Below are positions 21,851 to 32,600 of a DNA stretch of 64,000 nt, in pieces (the first letter of the stretch is position 1; each line of letters starts with the position of its first letter). Position numbers and translations under genes: made by a program. A model generated the notes under the pieces. That model saw only the letters and a list, made by a program, of their open reading frames with translations. It was not told the DNA's origin and ran no database searches. The DNA is taken from assembly GCF_030247195.1 (NCBI RefSeq), contig NC_080671.1, forward strand, positions 14,396,843-14,460,842, in the 5' to 3' direction. This DNA comes from Topomyia yanbarensis. Lineage: Eukaryota; Arthropoda; Insecta; Diptera; Culicidae.

Positions 21851-24275
21851 CTAAAGCTCGGTGACTATTCTCGTAACCACTCTGTTGACAGCGTCCCAAG
21901 TATGTTCATCGTGGCACATCTCTTCGACGATATTGTCAACTGTCAAATCAGGTATATCCCTACGAGCTTCTTCGAACCTAGGACATTCGAAGACCACGTA
22001 TTCCGATGTCTCCTGCACGTCCACACACTTCGGGCAAAGTGGTGACGAAGCATGTCCAAACCGATGCAGGTACTGTCCATGTCCAGACAAAAACTGCTTC
22101 AAATGGAAGTTCACCTCTCCATGTTTTCTATTCACCCAAACAGATACATTTGGGATGAGTCGGTGGGTCCGCCTTCCTTTCTCAGTGTCGTCCCACTCTT
22201 GCTGCCACTTAGCCAACGAGTCCGCTCGGACAAGTCTCCTTGCATTACGTGTATTTATCCGCTGGTAGCATTCCACGTCCTCAGCCAGAGTGATGCAGAT
22301 GGAAATCATTCGATATCCGACGATATCGTTCTGTACGTAATCCCCAACAGCCATTAGGCGAAACGTGCTTGTCAACTTCGTTCGGTTCCGCTTTGAGTTC
22401 AGTGCAGCAGCACAGGCCGGTACGTCATAGCTCAGTATTGAGGATGAGACACCCGCAAGGAGACGTTTCGTGCTGCCTCTTGCTCCTCCGTGATTCGGCA
22501 TGATCCTTGCCAATGCGTTAGTTGTCCTTGCAGCCTTCTCACATATGTAATCGACATGGCTGTTGTAATTTAACCGATCGTCGACCATCACACCCAGGTG
22601 CTTCAGTGCACGCATCGAAGAGATGGATTGTCTCCCGACGCTGATCTCGGCGTACTGGATTTTTTAAAGTTGCTGACCAGCACTACCTCGGTCTTGTGGG
22701 GAGCCATCTGCAACTTGACGTCATCCATCCAGGTTTCCACGATGCCTATTGTCTCTGCCGTCAACATTTCCACCTCCTCAAGGGTCTCTCCGGTTATCGT
22801 CAGGACAACATCATCTGCAAAGCCAACGATCTCAACTCCCCTGGGCAGTTCCAGTGTTAGCACTCCGTTGTACATTATATTCCAGAGCATTGCGCCGAGT
22901 ATGGAGACCACCCTAATGGACCTCTGCCCCATGTTCCTTTCATAAACCAATACTCGGTTCTGGAAGTAACTTTTCAGAACCTTACATAGATAGTCCGGAA
23001 CCCGCATTCTGCGCACCGCTGTGGAGATAGCCCTCCAGCAGGCACTGTTGAACGCGTTTTTCACGTCGAGCTTTCTTCGCTTTCAACCCTTTTGCCATAA
23101 TAAGAAGCTCGTCGTTGGAAACTCGATTGTCGCCACCATTTCCACCAGCTGCATCAACGTACGGTGTAGGCGGCCATGCGGTTGGGTCGTGCTTCGGGAA
23201 AAAAAAACCCTCCACGATAATTTTCAGTTTGTCGGCGCACATTTCGACTGGCGTCATTAGACCCTGACCATAACGTCACGGTAAGCATTGCCCTAGGGGT
23301 TGGCGTCTATTCCTCTGTACAGCTCCTTGTAGCAGATGGACTTGCTTAGCACTAACTCGCGTTTTAAAGCGGCTCTAGCCGTCTGGAATGTTACCTTACA
23401 CTCTTCTTTGACTGTCTCAGATCTTACTCTCTGAACGCGTCTTCTGGCTTTTAGGCAGGCAGCTCGGAGCATGCTGAGCCTATCGCTCCACCAGTACGCA
23501 GAACGCCGGTAGTTCTTCGGATCCATTTTCCTCGGCATTGATACATCATATGCCCTCGCTACTGTTTCCGAAAGCTCATCGGCACTCGGAATTGGAATGA
23601 TGCTGTCAGCAGGAAGTGCTTCCACAAAAAGGTCCTTGTCGAAGTTCTTTATTTTCGGTATTACCGTACAATTTCGCCGACCAATGGTCGCTTGGTGATC
23701 ACTATATGTGTACTGCTCACCAATGTGTACTCGCCAATTCATATTATCCATCAACGAAGGGCTGCAGAATATTATGTCGATGATGGATTCTTTGCGGAAT
23801 GTGTTAGCGGAAGCTTCATTGCACAGTCTCACATTCAGTTTCGCCAAGGCTTCCAACAAGCTGTTACCTCTTATGTTGGTCAGCCTGCTACCCCACTGGA
23901 CGGCCCAAGCGTTAAAGTCTCCTCCTATAACAACCGGCGTTCGTCCGACTAACGAGTTGGTTAGTGCGTTCAGCATCCTATTGTACTGCTCTGGTGTCTA
24001 TCTTGGGGGAGCATAGCAGCTACAGCAAAATACCCTGTTGATCATAGCGATCACGAAGCCTTCGTGTGTGTTATAAACCACATCTTGGACAGAGAAACCG
24101 CTCATTACCTGTATTGCAGCCATCCCTGCACTATCCACCACCCAGTTACCGTTATGGGGAGCCTCTGCAATAATTGCAACGTCGCACTTCGTTTCTGTTA
24201 TCGACTGCCACAACAATTGCTATGCAATGTCGCAATGATTGAGATTAAGCTGGGTTATCTCCATTATCATTGGCC
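21851..24275 (-). pseudogene. R1-like non-LTR retrotransposon ORF2, broken
   Basis: Minus-strand order: endonuclease start (CDVAIIAEAPHNGNWVVDSA, ~24200), a nonsense codon at ~23998, endonuclease core GGDFNAWAVQWGS and YTYSDHQA, a nonsense codon at ~23293, then a frameshift. NDELLIMAKGLKAKKA (~23100) is followed almost at once by VKNAFNSACW, so about 150 codons of the RT finger/palm region appear deleted. FADD (motif C) survives near 22825. The 254-codon C-terminal frame 22615-21851 includes LKHLGVMVDDRLNYNSHVDY, WQQEWDDTEKGRRTHRLIP and a terminal zinc-knuckle-like CPKC...H...C segment, the typical R1-clade C-terminus. The 5' end is truncated near 24275 and ORF1 is absent. It cannot be active. 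Strand-opposed frames here are shadows. Confidence 0.9.
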
Positions 24276-24674
24276 AGCCTTCGCCTTTATGTATGAATCC
24301 TGATGCATCCGAAATATTTAGATAATATTGTCTTTCATAAATAATTGCACAACTAACTGTGGGTTGAGTCCAATTGCACCCATTGAATACATCTGATCTA
24401 TTTTTATACATCGAAATATTTAATTTAGTAACACCCACTAATGTGCAAGAAACTATGAAACAATTTTGAATAATTCCAATTTTGAGACCTTCGATAGTAA
24501 TACATTCCGATTTTCGGGCCATTTTGTTCGTTTTTGTTTACTTACGATTTAAGTGCGATATCATTTTAAAGTGTATGTGAAAACCACATGATGGATTTGG
24601 TTATACGTAAAAATTACTTTACTCTCTCCACTCTCGGCAACACGGGGAACTTTTATGATTTCAAATTCACCTTT
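24276..24674. other. Unassigned
   Basis: This stretch lies upstream of the 5'-truncated R1-like element. A minus-strand frame (24522-24220) runs into the endonuclease start but its upstream part is unrelated sequence. Nothing else is supported. Confidence 0.5.
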
Positions 24675-25425
24675 TTCGTCTTTCTCATGCAGAAAGGTTA
24701 TGCATTCGCAAAATGCAAAATCGTCAACCCAATCCTGGTGAATTTTTATCGACTGAGGTAGGGTTTCTGGATATTAACAGGGCGTAGTTAGAGATGTACA
24801 GAGAGGGGTTTTTGACTAATCCCCCCCCCCTCCGTCATCACCGACCTAAAAACCTCCTCAGATCACCCCTCCATACATCTCCCAAAATAAGTTTGAACTA
24901 ATCCTGATTAAGCTAATTAAAGATTATTTTATTTTTATTTCAAGTGTTTCACCGTCGACACGTAGCTCATCAAGTTCGTGGTTGGCGAGTCATTGTGTAA
25001 AAGTGCAAGATGTACTGAGTAAAGTGCCTATTTTCACCCTATTAGGTACCTCACTAATTCATTAATTGCTGGGTCTACAATCGATGAAATCTGTACCAAC
25101 TAATCTAATAAATAAATGCCCTGAAAATGATGAAATCCTCGTATTTGGGAGCAACGAAAACTCTAGTAGAGTGTAAGTCCCAATTGTCGTCATGCCTTTT
25201 AAGCTAATGCGTTGAACAAAGATGGCAGACGCCGCTCTAGCCAACGGCTTCAAATGGGTAGGGTGATACAAGAAACATGGCGTAAATAGACTCATTACCC
25301 TATGTAATAGACATTTCCAAAATTATATTGAATATAACCAGTCATGGATCATAGTTTGGAGAAATGAGAAAGGTATAATTGCACCACTAGGTGGATTAAA
25401 ACAGGTTTTAAGAAAAGCACTGCAT
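24675..25425 (+). mobile_element. MITE of the CTTTCTCAT family, longest copy
   Basis: It begins GTCTTTCTCATGCAGAAAGG and ends GAGAAATGAGAAAGGTATAA followed by TTGCACCACTAGGTGGATT, the reverse complement of the family's other end at 5330-5360. It contains the shared blocks ATCGTCAACCCAATCC, CAGGGCGTAGTTAGAG, CTGATTAAGCTAATTAA and CACCGTCGACACGTAGCTCA. It is about 110 bp longer than the copy at 5290-5925, mainly through extra sequence around 25060-25310. No transposase. Confidence 0.7.
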
Positions 25426-27980
25426 TGTATTATAAAAAAAAAATCAGAAGATGTTGAACTTCCATAGTTGACGATTTCTAATCTATGTGATCTAGACCTT
25501 AAGGATTTTTTTTAGAAATTTATTTTAGTTTTCTTAAATTTAAAAGTGCATAACTTTAGAACGCAATCTTGTATACATTTACGCCATTCAGCTCAGCACT
25601 CAAATGTACACCAAAATTAGTCACGAACGTCACTTTGCTTCATTTTGCTAAATTTTAAAATACACTCGGTGGTTATTTTTATAATTGATACTGCAGAAAA
25701 ACTGTAAGTACTCATAATACCGATCCTGGTATATTAGAGACAAATGGCTATTTTTTCTACTTCTGATAAACTGTTTTTGTTTTCAAATAGTATTAGTCAG
25801 TATTGCAGCAATACTGAGTTTTTTTTAAATATTTTTTTCTAATAGTGACACCGTGGTGTTATGGATTTTCCGTTTGCTCGGGACTAAAGCCGGTATAATT
25901 TTAAATCGATTAATGTATGTAAATGAAAAAGTTATGGCTTCAGTTTCTATGTAATTTGTGAAATATATATTTTTTTAAATTTCTGCGGTTTCCTTCGTCC
26001 TTTTAGCATTTACAAAATTTTACATTTTTCTTAATGAAAAGTGTTCTAGAAAACCTCATTCAAAACAATGACGGAACTATACTAATGGCAATAATGATGA
26101 CGAAAGTAGGTGGAGTTCAGATACAATTTATCAAAGCGAAAAGCATCTTGCGCGTGCACTTCCACTTGCAAAGAAAGTGTTGGAAACGATTGTCGATATA
26201 AAATTTCCTAAATCTTTTTTGACTATCGAAAACAAAGACGATGTTTCAATAAACTGAACAGAAAAGCCTCAGGCTATATTGTTGCTATCTTAAACACTTT
26301 GTGCAATCGTCAGAACTTTGAAAATTGAATCGGACAAGTGAAAATAGTTCCCATCCACCAACCTGATAGATCCTCAAACTCAAACTCGAACCGGATGGTG
26401 GCAAGCTTGGCGATGTGGAAAAGCGGAAATTTGCTACCGCAAGCACCGCAAGGTCGTCCTCCGATGCAGTGCTGCAACTTGACTCCCAACCACCGAACGG
26501 TCGAAAAAGCTTCAATCTGGCTCCTGTTCCGGGAGAAACTATGTTCGGTGAAGATAAAGAGTGTTCACTCGGCCCCACCTCCAGCGCCGGTCGAACTTAA
26601 TGAGTCGGGCCAAATGTGAACAGATGTAGGTCCCCTCTTCAGTCAGGCAGTGTGGTTGCAGATGTGAGCGAGTGAAAAAGCAAGTGAGCAACAGTTCTTT
26701 GGCCTCCGACAGCAGCAGCGGGTGAAACGATAGAAAATTCTGCCAGCTGTGAATGTCTGCCAACTTGCCAAGTCGTCCTGCTCGGAATGAGGCCAACAGA
26801 CATCCAAGCGCTTCCGTCTGCCCCGGCCTGACAATGTGAGTGCGGTGTAAAGTGGAACAAGGAAGATAAAATTAATAGCAGCGGGAAGTTTTTGACTTCT
26901 TTGGTACGAGGTCAAGAAAATCGAGTCTGGCCGGTCTCGCTATCATACAGAGTAATGTACAGACACATGTACAGGGATGGTGGATAGTAAGTCTAGTAGC
27001 TGGATGTTCTGCTACAATGAATCGAAAGATAAAACAGCGTGAAAAGGAAGATTTAATTCCAATCGCAGTAGCGAAGGCAAAGAGCAAAGGTTCTCGTTAT
27101 TTCCTTCCACGGCGGACTGAACCAACCAAACGCCCGCAAGTGGATACCGTTTTAGGAGCATAGAGCAGATGCAATATGGTAGGGGTAATAATAATCTTCA
27201 TTAGCGGTCATTTCGGAAGCACTTCATATTTCTCAAACGGTACGTATCGGGACCTAGAGTGTTCGGTGTGTTTGAAGAATGCTCGAACGGAGATGGTGCA
27301 AGAAATCAATTCCACTCTTGAGATTTCAGATATTGATATACGAGTTTGCTTCTCTCTGTTGGCCACCCGAATGCGATTGCGGAAGAAGTGGCGTGGGAGA
27401 AGAGAAATAAAACAGTCGTTTTGTCGATTTGATTGAAGTTTTTTTTACTGCCCATTTTAATTAGCACTGATTAATGAACATATCTGTTTGAGTTGGGGAT
27501 AAAGTGGGAATGATGATGTTTGAGTGTTGGATGGTAATAAAACCAACCATTCTCGAGAAAAAGACGTAATACTTAGTTCTATTTGTACCTTGAATGCTAT
27601 TGACTGCAGTATAAGTTGATGGGGGAACACGCTTGATTTTGATTCAGCAATTGGCTGTTCTGGGGTAACTGAACACTGTATATTTCTTTGTATACAGTAC
27701 TAACCATATAGTTTTTTTTAAAATAAATCTTTGTAAACGACTTAGGAGAATGTAACATATAACCTTTAGAATTATTCTCACTGCCGAAACTAAATGACTG
27801 GATTGAATTAAACTGCTGTAAACACGTCTACCATATCGAATCGCTCAATCTTAACCAAGTGATATAAAACCGTATCCATCGCCCCCTCCTCCACTCCAAT
27901 GGTAGCTCGCCAGGTGGGACCTAAATGGGCGGTAAGAACCTATAATCCCCCTTGCAATTATAGAGTTAATGTAATGTAAT
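25426..27980. other. Unassigned; GC-richer block at about 26330-27120
   Basis: 25426-26330 and 27440-27980 are AT-rich with nothing recognisable. The middle block is clearly GC-richer, with open frames on both strands (26285-26578, 26338-26619, 26539-26796, 26643-26915) that overlap and share no recognisable domain, so none is called. Its composition would suit a host promoter or 5' UTR, or an unknown repeat. I cannot tell which. Confidence 0.35.
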
Positions 27981-28115
27981 TGTTCAGATTTACCTTTGGA
28001 CCGAGGGAAGCGATGACTTTAGGGCGTATACCTCGTCCATAGCGAACGCGCACTGACACGGGATCTATGTCCAATAATTCACGAATGCCCGAGAACTTAG
28101 ATTCGTGATACAACA
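27981..28115 (-). repeat. 3' LTR of the Pao/Bel element
   Basis: This is 135 bp and near-identical to 35702-35836. On its internal side (minus-strand reading) the sequence AATTTAGGGGCACG precedes the LTR and may be the polypurine tract, though it is a weak one. Confidence 0.88.
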
Positions 28116-29640
28116 CGTGCCCCTAAATTCTTAATACTTCCACGGGGACTTATTCTTGGTCTACGAAGGCTAACACCGAAATCACACGGAAAGACTTTCG
28201 GTGGAATGCAACACACTTCACTTAGTGGAAACACGCGTTTATTTGCTCTCCTAATTTTATTGAAGATAAACTTGAGGATGATGTGATTGCCAGTGTGGTT
28301 TTATTAGAACTGACTACTGCCTAATCTATCACATGATAGCAAGGTTGAGTGGTGAATATAGCATCCGATCACACCCGAAAGATCTTTAATTTCTACCTAC
28401 TAATAACGATCGCTTGGTTGCGAAAAAGGAATGTAATATACGAGTGATAGAGTGAGAGGTCGACAATATTGTTTGGTGGATCATATGTGGTTGCCAATCT
28501 CGTTAATTATTTGGGGCTTTAACATGCCGCCAGCCTTGGAATCATAGAGATTCCAATCAAAATCTGGATCGGTGCTATCTATCTTAATTCTATGGCAACA
28601 ATAATTCAATACATATGTTCATTCGTATTATGACTAGTTTACAAACTTTAGTTAGCTGAGTTAGCTTCATTTGTTCCTCTACATAAGAGGTTGTGCTGGT
28701 GAGTAAAACTGTTACTGGACTGCGATGACACGTACAGACGACAATGGTGAAATCTCTCGATGGAATTAAGCAGGAACCGATAGGAATTATATTCGCCGGA
28801 CTGGAACATTTTCGGATTATCAGCTGAGACGATTGCGATGGTCTGATATTGCCATCGATGAGCCATTTCTCTTGTAGTGCCGCCTTTGTTGATCAGAAAC
28901 AATTTCGGATAATTGAGTGACTGTTGGTATTGTGCTCGAACTTGCTGCTAGGAGTGCATCATACTGCCGTCGTCTTTCCTTCTGGCGTTGTCCCCGGGAT
29001 GCAGGTAGGTCGCAGTAAACATTTTCTAGTAAAAGCAGGGTGGTTTTTAATTTGAAATTATTAACACTAACAGAACTCGCCTGGAGTGGAGGCCTCCTGG
29101 CCTCCACGGGTGCCGATTGCACCGATGACGCCGACGAGGATACTGCACGAGAGTGGAATCATCATGTACTGCTGGGATATCTGCGATGCTGCAACGTAGC
29201 TGTTGATGACCATCAGAGTTGGTTGGCCAAACCTTCTGACGACCAATCGGTTGCTGGCGCTGCTTTCGTACAATGGACCCATTGCACGACGGGAAACTTA
29301 TTCGGATAATAAGGCTGCAGTACCTACTATCATGATGTGACGAAATTTGATGTGATTACTACTATGAATGGTACCATGCACCTTAACCGTGACGAGAAAA
29401 CATGCTCGGGGAGACGACACTAATGACATACATAAAGTGCGATTGACGGGTTGGAAATGTGACGAACTGGATGACGTTGAAGTATCGACGTCCCGGGCCG
29501 GGACGTAAACAGGAATAGCTATGGAGGATGAACATTCCTTAAGCTTTTTGAAATATATGATGAAAAAATGACTTAACTGGATTGCGGGAGCTCTTCGTTT
29601 GAAGGCTCCCGCGGTGCCTAAGCACCTTGTTGGAAGAGAA
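28116..29640 (-). other. Pao/Bel region between pol and the 3' LTR
   Basis: About 1.5 kb with only short frames (29723-29298, 29122-28820, 28902-28648 on the minus strand). They show no envelope signature, signal peptide or transmembrane pattern that I can defend. The region may be untranslated sequence, a decayed third ORF or a nested insertion. The plus-strand frame 29040-29309 is a shadow. Confidence 0.5.
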
Positions 29641-32600
29641 CTAGTTCTCTTCGTGTTGAGACTCAATGTTGTCCCGGATGGGAAGGACAAAAATCTTGGC
29701 AATGCCCCTCCTGAACGTACCATCCTTGGTGCGGACAGTCACTACGCGTATGTTTCCATCGGTACTGAAGAACACTTCCGCTACACGTCCCAATCTCCAT
29801 TTCTGGGGAGGTAAGTTTTCCTCCTTGACAAGCACCATCGTTCCGATTTTGATGTTGTCCCGCTTCTTGGTCCATTTTGTTCTGACTTGTAAACTCGATA
29901 AGTATTCCGTCTTCCATTTTCGCCAGATCCGCTGCACGAAAGATTGGCTTCGCTGCCAAAGCGCCAATCGATTCTCCGGAATATCTTGTAGGTCCGGTTC
30001 TGGTACAGCGGTGAGTGGTCTGCCAGTCAGAAAGTGCCCGGGAGTTAGGGCTGTATAGTCATGCGGGTCGTTGCTTAACGGTATCAAAGGACGGGAGTTC
30101 AAAGTAGCTGCCACTTGTTGTACTATTGTATGAAGTTCATCGTAGGATAATGGATTGTTGCCAATTGTTCGACGGAAATGACCCTTAAATGATTTCACAG
30201 CCGCTTCCCACAACCCTCCGAAGTTGGGGGATCGGGCCGGAATGAATTTGAACTCGATTCCATCATCTTCTGCTGCACGAATCATTGAATACTGGAACTG
30301 TTGGTCATTGAGCTGCTGGCGGAGTTCCTTAAGCTCCCGGTTTGCTCCCACAAAGTTTGTGGCATTGTCGCACATCACCAGACGTGGTCTGCCGCGGGTG
30401 ACTACAAATCTTCTAAATGCTGCAAAAAATGCCTGTGTGGATAAGTCTGCGACAATCTCTATGTGCACTGCTTTGGTTGCGAGGCACAAAGCACTTCACG
30501 GGAACGCTGCGACGAACGGGATAGCGAATATAGAACGGGCCGCAGAGATCTACGCCTACTTTCTGAAACATGGCTGCTGGATTTACTTTGACAGAGGGCA
30601 GATCTGCCATGATCTGCTCGTGTACCTTTGGTTTGCTCCGAAAGCATTGCACACACTGGTGAATTGTTCTTCGAGCGAGGTCCCGAATTAACTGCTGACC
30701 GGCGTGAAACAATTTCCGATGATAGTGACTAATGATAAGTTTGGTCCGAGGGTGCTGATGATGTAAAATCATGGGATGTTTGCGGCTTTCGGGGATGGGC
30801 GCGTGTGCTAACCGCCCACCCAGGCGTATGATTCCATCTACTAGCTGGGGATCATACCTAATAAGTATGGACGACGATTGCACTTGTCGACCTTTTGCTA
30901 AATGACCGATTTCTTCCGGAAAGCTCTCCTGTTGTGCCAACCGGACCAAAGTGGTGACTGATTCCTCATATTCGACGAACGATAATTGACCTCTGCGTCT
31001 ATGTGATACACTGCCTGCTTTAATATTATGTACAAATCGACGAATCCACCCTGTCATGTGAACAAGGTCTGGAAATGACGAGCGTAGCGAGAAAAGTTCG
31101 TTTGGTGGTTTTGCTCGAGTGGACAGAGACACTGATGATTTTTCTTCTAGCAGCGATTGGTCAGGTTCTAGAAGAACTTCTGTGGTTATGGGCCATGTAC
31201 TGCGGTCATGACTAACCCACCGTGGGCCTTCAAATCAACGCTTCTGATATTGAAGTTGGACGGGCGCCATGCCCCGCGAAATTATGTCTGCCGGGTTCTC
31301 CACACCGGCCACGTGATTCCAAACACCTGATCTGGTAATGTGTTGAATCTCTGACACGCGGTTGGCGACGAATGATTGCCAACGGGATGGAAGCGAGGAC
31401 AGCCAACATTTGGCAATCATTGAATCTGTCCAGAAATACGCCGACATGGGCGTTTGAATGCTACACACAAGTTTTTCGTACAAGTGACTTAGGAGTAAGG
31501 CCGACGAGAGCTCCAATCGAGGGATTGATTGCCTTTTCTTCTTTCGATCTGGATCTTCTAGTGGCGCAACCCGTGATTTCGCCGTGATCAACCGTACGGT
31601 GACTGATCCATCAGCCGATGTGCTCCGGAGGTAGAGACATGCGCCATAGGCGACTTCCGAGGCGTCACAAAACCCATGGATCTCTGTACTGACGGAGGTA
31701 GTGCTGAATCCTGTCCAACGTGGAACGTGAAGCGATTCCAGCGCAAGCAGGTTTCTTCGATATTCCAGCCAGAAGTTCTGGGATTCGGTTGCAAGTGGTT
31801 CATCCCAATCGCACTTCTGCTTCCATAGTTGCTGAAGAAAGATTTTGGCTTGTACTATCACGGGGCCAATCAGACCAAGAGGATCAAATAGACGAGCTGC
31901 ATCGGCTAGGACGATTCGTTTTGTAATGGGAGAATGATCGTTCCATGCGGGTGATCGAAACATGAATCTATCGGATCGATGCTCCCACAGCAATCCCAAG
32001 GTCTTCACAGATGAGCTGGACGAATCTAACTCCAGCGTGGTGCGATCATCGAGCAAGTTTTCCGACAAGTCTCCTAGGAGTTGTGGTTCGTTAGACACCC
32101 ACTTCCTCAAGGTGAATCCTCCCGACTCGGTCAATTCTACCATCTCCTGGACCAACAACTTTCCGTCTTCGATTGTTTCCACTTCTGTCAACAAGTCGTC
32201 GACGTAAAAGTCTTCCTTTAGAGACTTAGCAGCGTTAGGGTAGCTATCTGCTCCTTCTATTGCCAGCGTTTGCAGGCATTTAGTTGCTAAATATGGAGCG
32301 GATGCAGTTCCGTACGCGACCGTAGTTAGCTCATACGTACGGATTGGTTCATCAGCAAAATTCCTCCACAAGATTCGTTGGAAAAGCTGGTCGCTCGGCT
32401 GAAACTTTACCATGCGGTACATTTTTTCTATGTCCGCAACAATAGCCATTCGGTGGAACCGAAAACGAATGGAGATAGATAATAGATCCTCTTGTACTAC
32501 AGGTCCGACCATGAGCGCATCGTTTAGTGAGATGCCACTAGTCGTTTTGCACGACGCATCGAAGACCACACGCAGTCTAGTAGTAGTGCTGTCTGGCTTC

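Noticed and set aside
21861..22945. Plus-strand frames of 101-135 codons over the R1-like element
   Set aside because: Shadows of the minus-strand RT and C-terminal coding region, whose motifs are clear.
26285..26915. Cluster of overlapping frames on both strands
   Set aside because: Expected from locally higher GC content; no consistent frame, splice context or motif.
28116..29640. An env-like third ORF in the Pao/Bel element
   Set aside because: Only short broken frames. I could not see a signal peptide, membrane anchor or cysteine pattern.
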